Position numbers and translations under genes: made by a program | Part shown: in pieces, positions 21,846-36,295 of the stretch | Numbering within the stretch: the first letter of the stretch is position 1 | Layout: every line of letters starts with the position of its first letter | Assembly (NCBI RefSeq): GCF_002127325.2 | Contig: NC_035449.2 | Span: 139,935,807-139,999,806, forward strand | From: Helianthus annuus | Taxonomy: Eukaryota > Streptophyta > Magnoliopsida > Asterales > Asteraceae | DNA: 64,000 nucleotides | Reading direction: 5' to 3' | Notes under the pieces: generated by a model | What the model was told of the DNA's origin: nothing | What the model saw: only the letters and a program-made list of their open reading frames with translations | Databases searched by the model: none

Positions 21846-23249
21846 AAGCATCCTCCAAGGGATGTCTTGGAGGCAAGAGAGCAGGATGTGAAAGAAATCC
21901 TTATGGATCCTCATGATCCCGAATCCAAGATTTACATAGGATCAGGGATCCTTGGTAAAATAGAAGAGGATTTAGTATCCTTCCTCAAGAGGAGAAAAAC
22001 TACCTACACATGGAAGCATGAAGATATGAAAGGTATATCTAAGGATATAATTACTCATAAACTTGGCATTGACAGGTCATTCAAGCCAATTCATCAAAAG
22101 AGGAGGAAGTTTGCACCAGAGAGAAATGCCATTATCCAGGAGGAGGTAGAAAAATTACTCCGAGCAGGTATGATTAGAGAGGTCAAGTATCCAAGATGGT
22201 TGGCAAATGTGGTTGTTGTTCAAAAGAAAAACGGAAAGTGGAGGGTATGTGTCGATTTCACTGATTTAAATAAGGCATGTCCCAAGGATCCTTTCCCATT
22301 GCCCCACATTGACTCCATGGTGGATGCTACAGCGGGTCATGAACTGTTAACTTTTATGGATGCGTCGTCTGGATTTCAGCAAATTCAGATGGAACCATCT
22401 GATCAAGAGGATACAACCTTTATGACCCCAACTGGTATTTATTGTTATATTGCTATGCCATTTGGACTAAGAAATGCAGGTGCTACTTATCAAAGGCTAG
22501 TCAATATGATGTTCAAGGATTAAATTGGACACACTATGGAAGTCGATATAGATGACATGGTGGTTAAGTCTAAAAAAGTTGAGGATCACCTTAGAAACTT
22601 GGAGGAAGCATTTGATATCCTTGATAAATTTAATATGAAACTGAATCCTTCCAATTGTCATGTTGGTGTAAAAGCAGGTAAATTCCTAGGGTATATGGTG
22701 ACAAAGAGAGGCATTGAAGCAAGTCCAGAGCAAATTAAGGCTATTGTGAACATCAAATCACCTGCCAATGCTAAGGATGTACAAAGATTAACCGGCAGGA
22801 TTGCAGCCTTGAACAGGTTCATATCCAAATCCTCAGAAAAATGCAAAGAATTTTATGACATTTTGAGGAAGAACAAGAAATTTGACTGGAGTGAAAAGCA
22901 TGAAAATGCTCTCAAAGCTCTTAAGGATTATCTATCGTCAGCTCCTGCCTTGATGAAACCAGAAAAAGTGGATGTGTTATCCTTATACCTCGCACTATCC
23001 TCCAAAGCAGTAAGTGCCGTCCTTGTTAAGGATCACGAAGGTACACAACACCCTGTTTGTTATGTAAGTAAGAGTTTGCTTGATGCTGAATCTAGGTATT
23101 CACATTTATAAAAACTTATTCTTGCTTTAATTATGGCATCTACTAAATTAAGACATTATTTTGAAACTCATGCCATTATTGTTAAGACTAATTTTCCAAT
23201 TAAGAATGTTCTCAGGCAACCTGAAATGTCAGGAAGGATGGCTAAGTGG
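21840..23249 (+). pseudogene. pol: Pol of A, RT part, interrupted by B
   Basis: RT is recognisable throughout: KWRVCVDFTDLNKA, FMDASSGFQQIQ, AMPFGLRNAGATYQRL. A UAA at 22521-22523 replaces a Gln codon after MMFKD. The catalytic box reads DIDD instead of YIDD (about 22541). A second UAA at 23109-23111 follows ESRYSHL. The connection/RNase H-like region then continues to 23249, where B is inserted after the target AGTGG. Pol resumes at 54923. The enzyme is inactive. Confidence 0.9.
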
Positions 23250-23965
23250 TGTTAAGGCAGGATTTTTAATGACCTGTGATCCTTACATGATATCCTAGTA
23301 GTGATCCTTACTTCTGTGGCAGATAGTGATCCTCAGAAGAGCTACAAGATCAGGATCATGGATCATCCTAAGGATCCTTATACTAACGATTGTTCTCTTT
23401 GAATTTCGTATTGTTTTGCAGGAGTTACAAGTTGGACCTGGTCTTAGCAACGTTACTAAGGAATATTCCACGCTTATTTCGCACACGTTTGACCGGAAAT
23501 GGACGTTGTGGAGAACGTGGGAGTTTGGCACGAATTGCGGATAGTTTGTTAGGCTAGTGAACTTCTATTTTTAAAAGGGGTAACGAGCTAGTAGAAAAAA
23601 CACTTGGCTAATTTCAGCTACACACACTCGTACAACTGCACTCTTGAGCATTCGGCAAAACACTTCACATTTTTCCCACATTCTTGCACATTACACCATA
23701 GTGATCCTTGTACCTAGCTCGTTACTATCCGAAGTTGTAAACATTGGTTGGTTAATTTGAACTTGGTGATCGGTAGTTTCCATCACCCGAGGTTTTTTAT
23801 GCCGGAGATCATTCATTGATCAAGGGCTTGTTCCTCGTATAAATCTTCGTGTCACTTGTGCAATTTACATTTAAGTGATCCTTATCATTGTTCATCAATT
23901 CAAGCATCATTCCCCATAACTAAGAGTTTGGTTGCATTATCCTCGTTAGATTTTTGACCAAAACA
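23250..23965 (+). repeat. 5' LTR of B
   Basis: It starts TGTTAAGGCAGG and ends GACCAAAACA. It contains the conserved paired hairpin block (GGTGAT..ATCACC and GATCATTCATTGATC) at about 23765-23825. Confidence 0.93.
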
Positions 23966-23968
23966 GTT

Positions 23969-23986
23969 TGGCGCCCACCGTGGGGC
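23969..23986 (+). other. Primer binding site of B, lysine tRNA
   Basis: TGGCGCCCACCGTGGGGC, 3 bases after the LTR. Confidence 0.88.
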
Positions 23987-24052
23987 AATTGGTGCTTCAT
24001 TCATAAGAAAGTTTTCTGTTGGTGATCATTCCGGTTCATTGCATACGAATAC

Positions 24053-26707
24053 ATGGCTTCATCAGTGAAGAATACCTCCACTGCAATGTCTGTGGTCAAT
24101 TCGTCTCAGGGCATTCCACCTTTGCCTCCACCACCTGCTAGATCTTAGAAAAATGCTGAGAAGAAACCAACTCCCATATTCTCTAAACCTCCAACTTCTT
24201 CTGCTTCTTCTACTCCCACTACTAGTGACATGTTTACCTTGATTTTGCAGATGAGGGATCATATACAGCAACAGGACAAGACCAATGATAGGATCCTCAA
24301 AGAAATCGGAGATCTCAAGAAACAAAAGAAAGCGGCAGAGGATCATTCCCCACTGGTGCCCAGATCTTTGAATTTTGATACTCCGGTGATTACTTCTCAG
24401 CCTTCGGTGATTCCAGATGTTCAATATGTGGGTGGACCAAAAGGAGTGCACTACAGATCAACAGTAATGACTCAGGCATCAGGTTCATATTTCCAGCCAG
24501 CAGGATCCTATCCTCAGCATATGGGATCCTTCATGAATTCAGGAGCCTACTCAGGAGCGCAGCAGATTCAAGGATCCTCCTTCGTTCCAGGATCATCCCA
24601 GGTTCAAGGATCCTCCTTCGTTCCAGGATCATCCCAGGTTCAAGGATCCTCCTTCGTTCCAGGATCATCCCAGGTTCAAGGATCCTCCTTTGTTTCAGGA
24701 TCATCCCAGGTTCAAGGATCCTCCTTTGTTCCAGGATCGTCTCAGTTTCAGGGACCCTTCCAGATGCCAGGATCCTTGAGGAGTTTGCAAACAGGAAGTT
24801 CAGATGTCCATCAGGGAGATCTTATTCCGATGCAGACCATTGCTTCAACTGGTCCCTCCATCATCCCAGAGTCCCAGCAATATGGATTCACATCCGCTGT
24901 TCCTAACTTGAACCCAATGGGAGGTAACACTTTTAATAATTCTCTTACCACTAACCATGGATTCATACAGGATACAGGTATCAACCATGCTATGACCAGA
25001 GAGTTGCAAAACTGAAGGATATGATATCAAGTGTTCCAGGAGTGGTCAAACCTATCCCGGAGATTGCAGATGGAAGCCATAAGATATCTCGTTTTGCACC
25101 ACCAATTTGTGATGCTGAGATACCCAAAAGGTTCCATGTTCCAACTATGAAGCTGTATGATGGTTCGACGGATCCTGAGGAACACATAGCACAATAAAGG
25201 GAGAGGATGGAGATCAATCCAATTCCAGAAAGGTTAAAGGAAGCATGCCTATGCAAGGGATTTGGATCCACTCTTACTGGATCAGTTCTCAAATGGCTGC
25301 TAAGTCTTCCCCCTTACTCTATTACCTCATTTGCTAATCTAGTTAATTTATTCAATAATCAGTTTTCTTGTAGTAGAAAATTTGAACGATTAACTAGTGA
25401 TCTATATAGGATAACCCAGGGTCATAATGAATCATTAAGGGATTATATAACCAAATTTAGTAAAGAATCCTTAGACATTCCCAACTTGGATACAGCCACG
25501 GCTGTCGAGGCCTTCAAAATGGGATTGCTTAGGGATTCATTGTTCTATGATGATCTTGTTATGACACCATGCAGGAACCTAGATGAGGTAAGAACCCGGG
25601 CACTCAGGTTCATCCGGCTAGAGGATGACAAGAGGATCCAGGAGAGATTAGCAGGATCCTCAAAACAAGAAAAGCAAGGATCCTCGTTCAAGAACAACAA
25701 ATTCAAATCCTATAACAGATCTGACAACCAGAACGTGCATGCTGTTGATCAAGAAGATGATGATGAGGATTATCCTCCAATTTCTGAATATTGTTTTTCC
25801 GTTGATAACAATGAACTAATCCTTGCGATGTAGAATCTAGGAGATAAAGCCAGATGGCCTAGAAAAAAATGATAGACCGGCTGCAACCAAAGACAAATCA
25901 AAGTGGTGTGCATACCATGAGGATTTCGGGCATTTAACAGAGGAATGCATCGCATTGAGAAAGGAAATTGGATACCTATTGAGCAAGGGGCATTTAAAAG
26001 AATTGCTGGGTAGAAAAAAGTCAAGGACTCAGGATCCTGAAAGGATCCCTGAGAAAGCTCCAGCCCCTCCGGCAGATGCACAAGTGATAAACTTTATTTC
26101 TGAAGGATCAGACATCTGTGGTACATCCTTCTCAGCAGCTAAAAGGCATGCAAAGGAAGCTAAAATGGACAATGGAGAAAGACCTGTTCGAACATCAAGT
26201 GTCTCTGAAGGAAAAGTCATAACCTTTGATGAGGATGATCGTGTTGACATCCAGGATCCTCATCACGATGGTTTAGTTATTACTCTTTTTATTTCTAACC
26301 ATTTTGTCCGCAGGATCCTTATTGACGGAGGAAGCTCAGTGAACATTATCCAGCTAGATGTTCTGAAGAAAATGGGTATCCCTGAATCAGATATCATACC
26401 AAGATCTTCCGTGCTTGTGGGATTTAGTGGCGAAACTAAGAACACCCTGGGGGACATCAAACTCCCAATTCATGTTGAAGGATTACATAATTATCAAAAA
26501 TTTTGTGTTATTGACTGTTTATCTTGTTGTAATGTTATCCTTGGCAGGCCCTGGATACACGATATGAAGGCAGTCCCATCTACCTATCATCAATGTGTGA
26601 AGCTCCCTAGCCCGTGGGGAATAGTCAAGATCGATAGTGATCAGCAGGAGGCTAAGGATTGCTATACTTCATCAATGAAACCAGCCTCGAAATCAAGGGA
26701 GCAATAG
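24053..26707 (+). pseudogene. gag-pro: Gag-protease of B, multiply broken
   Basis: The ATG at 24053 (MASSVKN) starts the frame. UAG at 24146-24148 replaces the Gln of the sisters. A one-base deletion near 25010 shifts the frame before KDMISS, and a UAA lies near 25195. UAG at 25831-25833 and a one-base insertion near 25866 lie in the part before the knuckle. The Gag core (FNNQFSCSRKFERL), the CHHC-type knuckle and protease (LIDGGSSVNII) are otherwise intact, and the last segment 25955-26707 is open to the gag-pro stop. Five independent lesions make it a clear pseudogene. Confidence 0.9.
24563..24742 (+). repeat. 36-bp tandem repeat in B gag, five units
   Basis: Exactly 5 x 36 bp (CAGGTTCAAGGATCC...TCATCC) encode repeated QVQGSSFVPGSS. 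C and H hold shorter versions of the same array (about 40096-40250 and 29600-29690). Confidence 0.92.
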
Positions 26708-26713
26708 CAATCA
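26702..26713 (+). other. Gag-pro/pol readthrough-type stop of B
   Basis: CAA-TAG-CAA-TCA fits UAG-CAR-YYA, and pol continues in the same frame with no nearby ATG. Confidence 0.65.
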
Positions 26714-29362
26714 AAGTATCCTCCAAGGGATGTCTTGGAGGCAAGAGAGCAGGATGTGGTAGAAATCCTCATGGATCCTGATGATCCTGAATCCAAAATC
26801 TATATCGGGTCAGGGATCCTTGGCAAAATGAAAGAAGACCTTGTATCCTTCCTCAAAAGAAGGAAGACTACCTTTGCATGGAAACATGAGGATATGACAG
26901 GTATATCTAAGGATATTATCACTCATAAACTTGGTATTGACAGGTCATTCAAACCAATCCATCAAAAAAGGAGGAAGTTTGCACCGGAAAGAAATGCCAT
27001 TATCCAGGAAGAGGTAGAGAAATTGCTCCGGGCAGGTATGATTAGAGTGGTCAAGTATCCAAGATGGTTGGCCAATGTGGTTGTTGTTCAAAAGAAAAAT
27101 GGAAAGTGGAGGGTATGTGTCGATTTTACTGATTTAAATAAGGCATGTCCCAAGGATCCTTTCCCATTACCCCACATTGACTCCATGGTGGATGCAACGG
27201 CAGGTCATGAACTGTTAACTTTTATGGATGCTTCCTCTGGATTCCAGCAAATTCAGATGGAACCATCTGATCAAGAGGATACGGCTTTTATGACTCCAAC
27301 CGGTATATATTGTTATATTGCTATGCCATTTGGATTAAGGAATGCAGGTGCAACATATCAAAGGCTGGTGAATATGATGTTCAAGGATCAGATTGGACAA
27401 ACTATGGAGGTTTACATAGATGATATGGTGGTAAAGTCCATAAAAGCTGAGGATCACCTAAGAGACTTGGAGGAAGCATTTGATATCCTTAACAGATATA
27501 ACATGAAACTTAATCCTTCAAAATGTCACTTTGGTGTTAAAGCAGGTAAATTCTTAGGATATATGGTGACCAAGAGAGGCATTGAAGCCAGCCCGGAACA
27601 AATCAAAGCCTTGGTGAATATCAAATCTCCTGCCAATGCTAAGGATGTGCAAAGGCTAACAGGCAGGATAGCAGCGTTGAACAGGTTTATATCCAAATCC
27701 TCGGAGAAGTGCAAAGAATTCTATGATATCCTAAGGAAGAACAAGAAATTCGAGTGGACTGAGAAGCATGAAAGTGCTTTACGAGCTCTTAAAGAATACC
27801 TATCCTCAGCCCCAGCCTTGATGAAACCAGAAAAAGGAGATGTGTTATCCTTATATCTTGCAGTATCCTCAAAAGCAGTAAGTGCAGTCCTTGTTAAGGA
27901 TCATGAAGGTACACAACATCCTGTCTATTATGTAAGTAAGAGTTTACTTGATGCTGAATCCAGGTATTCACACCTTGAAAAGCTTATTCTTGCATTAATT
28001 ATGGCATCTACTAAGTTGAGACATTATTTTGAAACCCATGTTATTCTTGTTAAAACTAATTTTCCAATTAAGAATGTCCTCAAGAAACCTGAGATGTCTG
28101 GAAGGATGGCCAAGTGGGCAGTGAAGCTTAGTGCCTATGATATATGATATGAGCCTAGGACAGCCATCAAATCCCAGGCCGACTTTGTGGTTGATTTCAG
28201 TAGTGATTTAAAAAAGGAAGCCGAGTTAGAAGTCCAGCAGCTGGAGGAGACCAGGGATCCTTGGATACTCTATACTGATGGATCCTCAAATGTCAAAGGC
28301 ACGGGGCTTGGTATACTACTAAAATCGCCACAGGGGGACATAATACCCCACTCCATAGCCTGTGAGTTCCACACCACTAACAATGAGGCTGAGTATGAAG
28401 CCTTGATTGCTGGTTTGCAAATTGCTAAGCATATGGGGATCAGGTACCTTGAGGTACATGTGGATTCATTATTAATTACAAATCATTTTAATGGATCCTA
28501 TGCTGTTAAAGGTGAAAAGCTAACCAAATATCTTGAGATAGTCAAAGAATTGGCACTCTCTTTTGTTTCTTTTAGTTTGACACAGGTACCAAGGGAAGAA
28601 AATACAGAAGCTGATGCATTGGCTAATTTAGGATCATCTTTGAAGATCCCGGAGGATATAAGCATTCCTATTATCCATATCTTGGCTCCTGCCATCGAGG
28701 ATCATGTGGCCATGGAAATAGGAGAGGATTCTGCAATTATCCCTAGTGAGGATACTCTATCTTTTCCAGGATCAGGATCATGGATCTCACCAATCATGAG
28801 ATATTTACAACACGGAGAGATTCCTATGGGAGAAAACCCTAGGGCTTTCAAAATTAAGGTATCTCAATTCACAATCTTAAATAATATGTTGTATAAGCGA
28901 TCTCTTGCAGGACCATATTTAAGATGCATCGAGGATCCTGAAGTTCAAGAAGTTTTAAAAGACTTCCATGAAGGAGATTGTGGAAACCACACTGGGGGCA
29001 GGGCATTGTTCTCAAGGATCTTAAGGACAGGATACTATTGGCCAACTATGAAAAGAGATGCTGTGGAATATGCTAAGAAGTGTGATCCTTGTCAGAGACA
29101 CAGCAATATCCTTCATCAGCCGGCTGAATTTCTACATCCTATATCCTCCTCTTGGCCATTTATGAGATGGGGGATGGATATAGTTGGTAAGCTCCCTAAG
29201 GCACCTGGTGGGAAAGTGTTCATGCTTGCTATGACTGATTACTTCTCAAAGTGGATAGAGGCTGAAGCTTTTGCCCAAGTCAGAGAAAAGAAAGTTATAT
29301 CCTTCATTAAAAGAAATATTATAACTAGATTTGGCATTCCTTCTGAAATTATATGTGATAAT
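26708..29362 (+). pseudogene. pol: Pol of B, RT-RNase H-integrase N-part, interrupted by C
   Basis: It is in frame with gag-pro after the UAG and open to a UGA at 28145-28147 (an Arg codon in H). RT is complete, with YIDD near 27415. The connection region lacks three codons of QALADFV relative to H, and then the archaeal-type RNase H starts at YTDGSSNVKGTGLG (about 28268), with NNEAEYEALIAGL and EADALANLG. The integrase zinc region (H..H..C-x2-C) and the first catalytic Asp (WGMDIVG) precede the insertion of C at 29362, directly before the second catalytic Asp region. The remainder is at 49763-50413. Only one stop plus the C insertion separates it from an open frame. Confidence 0.92.
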
Positions 29363-29528
29363 TGTTAGGGCTGGATTTTTATGACCTATGATCCTTACAT
29401 GTGATCCTAACAAGTGATCCTTGCTTCTTTGGCAGATAGTGATCCTCAGAGGAGCTCCAGGATCAGGATCACGGATCATCCTAAGGATCCTCGTACTAAC
29501 GACTGTTCTCTTTGGACTTAATGTTATC
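29363..29528 (+). repeat. 5' LTR of C, first piece
   Basis: It starts TGTTAGGGCTGG and is identical to the first 166 bases of the 3' LTR except for one base. It is broken by H at the target TTATC (29524-29528). Confidence 0.93.
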
Positions 29529-29562
29529 TGTTGGGGCTGGAATTTTATCATACGTGATCCTT
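29529..29562 (+). repeat. Remnant of H 5' LTR
   Basis: TGTTGGGGCTGGAATTTTATC onward equals the first 34 bases of the 3' LTR at 38255. GATCCTT at 29556-29562 is shared by the LTR and by the gag region to which it is joined, giving a 7-bp microhomology at the deletion junction. Confidence 0.9.
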
Positions 29563-29563
29563 C

Positions 29564-31618
29564 ATGAAATCGGGAGCCTATCCGGGAGCACAGCAGTTTC
29601 AAGGATCCTACTTCGTTCCAGGATCATCCCAGGTTCAAGGATCCTCCTTCGTTCCAGGATCATCCCAGATACCAGGATCCTTCCAAATGCCAGGATCCCT
29701 AAAAAGTTTGCAAACAGGAAGTCTAGATGTCCATCAAGGGGACATCATTCCAATGCAGACCATTGCTTCCACTGGTCCCTCCGTTATCCCTGAATCCCAG
29801 CAATATGGATTCACTAACTTGAACTCAATGGGAGGTAACACTTTAAATAATCATCTTACTACTAACCATGGATTCATGCAGGATACAGGTGTCAATCATG
29901 CTATGGCCAGGGAATTGCAGAAGCTAAAAGATATGATCTCAAGTGTTCCAGGGGTAGTCAAGCCTATCCCGGAGATTGCAGATGGAAGCCACAAGGTATC
30001 TCGCTTTGCACCACCAATTTGTGATGCAGAGGTACCCAAAAGGTTCCATATCCCTACTATGAAGCTGTATGATGGCACAACGGATCCAGAGGAGCACATA
30101 GCACAATACAGGGAGAGGATGGAGATCAATCCTATCCCAGAAAAGTTGAAGGAAGCATGCCTATGTAAAGGATTTGGATCCACTCTTACTGGATCAGCTC
30201 TTAAATGGCTGCTAAGTCTTCCCCCTTACTCTATTACTTCATTTGCCAATTTAGTTAATTTATTCAATAACCAATTCTCTTGTAGTAGAAAATTTGAAAG
30301 ATTAACTAGTGATTTGTACAGGATAACTCAAAATCATAATGAATCATTAAGGGATTATATAACTAAATTTAGTAAAGAATCCTTGGACATTCCCAACTTG
30401 GATATGGCTACGGCTGTTGAAGCCTTCAAAATGGGACTGCTTAAGGATTCATTATTCTATGATGATCTTGTTATGACACCATGCAGGAATCTAGATGAAG
30501 TAAGAACTCGAGCACTCAGGTTCATCCGGCTAGAGGATGACAAGAGGATCCAGGAGAGACAAGTAGGATCCTCAAAACAGGAGAAGCAAGGATCCTCCTT
30601 CAAGAACAACAAATTCAAATCCTACCATAGAAATGAGAACCAGAATGTGCATGCTGTTGACCAAGAAGAGGATGATGAAGATTATCCTCCAATCTCAGAA
30701 TATTGTTTTTCCGTTGATAATCATGAACTAATCCTTGCAATGCAGAATCTAGGCGAAAAAGCTAGGTGGCCCAGGAAGAATGATAAACCATCCGGGACTA
30801 AAGACAAGTCAAAATGGTGTGCATACCATGAGGATTTCGGGCATCTAACTGAAGAATGCATAGCTTTAAGAAAAGAGATTGGATATCTGTTAAGCAAGGG
30901 GCACCTAAAAGAATTATTGGGAAGAAAAAAGCAAAGGACTCAGGATCCTGAAAGGATCCCTGAGAAGGCTCCAGCACCTCCGGCAAATGCACAAGTGATC
31001 AACTTTATTTCCGGAGGATCAGACATCTGTGGTACATCCTTCTCGGCGGCCAAAAGGCATGCAAAGGAGTCAAAAATGGATAATGGAGAAAGGCCTATTA
31101 GAACATCAAGTGTCTCAGAGGGGAAGATAATAACGTTTGATGAGGATGATCGCATCAATATTCAGGATCCTCATCATGATAGTTTAGTTATTACTCTCTT
31201 TATCTCTAACCCTTTTGTCCGCAGGATCCTTATCGATGGAGGAAGCTCAGTGAACATTATCCAGCTTGATGTTCTGAAGAAGATGGGAATCCCAGAATCA
31301 GACATCACACCAAGATCCTCCGTGCTTGTAGGATTCAGTGGAGAAACGAAGAAAACTCTGGGGGACATCAAACTCCCAATCTACGTGGAAGGATTACATA
31401 ATTACCAGAAATTTTGCGTTATTGACTGTTTGTCTTGTTGCAATGTTATCCTTGGCAGGCCTTGGATACATGATATGAAAGCAGTTCCATCCACCTACCA
31501 TCAATGTGTGAAGCTCCCTAGCCCATGGGGAATAATCAAGATCGACAGTGATTAGCAGGAGGCTAAGGATTGTTATACCTCATCCATGAAGCCAACCTCG
31601 AAGCCAAGGGAGCAATAG
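29564..31618 (+). pseudogene. gag-pro: Gag-protease of H, N-terminally truncated
   Basis: The frame is open from an ATG right at the deletion junction (MKSGAYPG) for 663 codons. It holds a short PGSSQVQGSS repeat, the Gag core around residues 205-290, and the zinc knuckle C419-x2-H422-x4-H427-x4-C432. Protease follows with the active-site Asp at residue 558 in LIDGGSSVNII. A UAG at 31553-31555 replaces a Gln about 20 codons before the normal gag-pro stop at 31616-31618, so this copy has two stops before pol. The missing part corresponds to about 170 N-terminal residues of the sister Gag. Confidence 0.9.
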
Positions 31619-34924
<3,306 letters not shown>

Positions 34925-35294
34925 ACATGATCCTGCAAGCATGCGATCCTTACATTGAAGTATCCTCAAAGAATCCCGGTGATGTCAGTGATCCTTACTC
35001 TGGTAATGTCCTTATCTTAAAACTGTTACATTTCCTTACTTTTTACCAAAGGATAAGGATCCTGTACCCTTCATCCTCTTCTCACGAACCATTTGAGTTA
35101 TGATAGTTCAGGTATCCACAGCATATCATCAAAGATCTTCAAAAGCAACGCAGATCCTTGGGTCTAACCCCAGTTATCCTTGGGATTATCCCCAGTTTCC
35201 GCCAGCAGCGCACGATGATCCTGATATAGTTCACGTCTTTGGGACCAGTACCCACTTCCGGGGCTGACAACCTCATCGTACTGGCTATACCCAG

Positions 35295-35440
35295 GATCCT
35301 CCGTATAATGGTAGACGTACCATACATCCGTTCCTAAGGTTTCTAACGTTTTCACGTTAGCTAAGGTTTTGACATTTTCATGTCACTAAGTTTGGATAGT
35401 CGCCAGTAAGGGCCATACTCCAGTTTACATACGATCCTAT
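35295..35440 (+). other. Conserved post-pol noncoding block (H)
   Basis: About 145 bp is nearly unchanged in H, C (about 43661-43800), B (about 50781-50925) and A (about 57240-57370), although flanking sequence differs. It contains two short hairpins: ATGGTA-GACG-TACCAT at 35308-35323 and CTAACG-TTTTCA-CGTTAG at 35343-35360. No reading frame is conserved. The function is unknown. Confidence 0.65.
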
Positions 35441-35547
35441 GGGCTTGTCCCCAGTTATCCTTTGGGCTTGTCCCCAGTTATCCTTTGGGCTTGTCCCCAG
35501 TGATCCTCCGGGATCATCCTCAGTTATCCTTTGGGCATGTCCCCAGC
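35441..35547 (+). repeat. 23-bp tandem repeat in H post-pol region
   Basis: About four and a half units of GGGCTTGTCCCCAGTTATCCTTT. Related arrays lie in C, B and A with different unit number and length. Confidence 0.88.
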
Positions 35548-35967
35548 TACTAATTTATCTTGTACAATGGCTTAGTCCCAAGATATGTTCCATTTTTCAG
35601 GTTTTCGAAGATTAAACAATTAAGGATCCTTAATCCTTATTTAAAGGTTAGGATCCTAACTTGGATCCTCAGGTATGATCCTTAACTATTTTTTAATTTC
35701 ATTATTCATTTGAATAACCTTTAGACCTTGACAACTGAACCTATGATCCTTAAAATAAACTACCTTGAAAATTTTCGATTATAGGATATTTGATCCAGGA
35801 TCATATCCTAAATTTCCTAAACATAATTTGCTCAACTTTTCTTACTTAAACAAACATGTGTCAAAACAATTGAAAATAAAAAGGATAATAACACAAGATA
35901 AGCGACAAAAAGTTTAAGATTTTATTTATTAACGAAAGGATTAACCCTTCAAAAGTTGTCAAAATTG

Positions 35968-36015
35968 CCAACCCACGTTTCTACCAGCAAAACGTGGCCC
36001 ATCCACATGGGTTGG
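35968..36015 (+). other. Covarying hairpin near the 3' end of the antisense gene (H)
   Basis: CCAACCCA (35968-35975) pairs with TGGGTTGG (36008-36015). The loop holds CTACCAGCAAAACGTGG, which is conserved in all copies. It lies about 280 bases past the stop codon of the antisense gene. Confidence 0.7.
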
Positions 36016-36295
36016 CAAAGGGTGTCCATTGTCTATGCGGTCTTAGCAGGTACAGGAAAGTAAAAGCGGCAGGATCACAAAGGCTTCATCCCCCAAACAG
36101 AGGATCCCTCCACCTTTTGTAATCCTACCTATTGTTCGAAGGATCCAGGATCCTTTACCCTAAAAACTATTGTTCAAAGATTACAGACCATAAATTGTTC
36201 ACAAACCATCAACAACCACAAAAAACCACTACCAATCCTAAAAAATTGGGCTCCGGCCTAGTCTCGAAATATCCATCATCGCCCAATCCAGCAGC

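Noticed and set aside
24563..24742. CRISPR-like regular repeats
   Set aside because: The units are contiguous without unique spacers, are in frame in gag and vary by family member.
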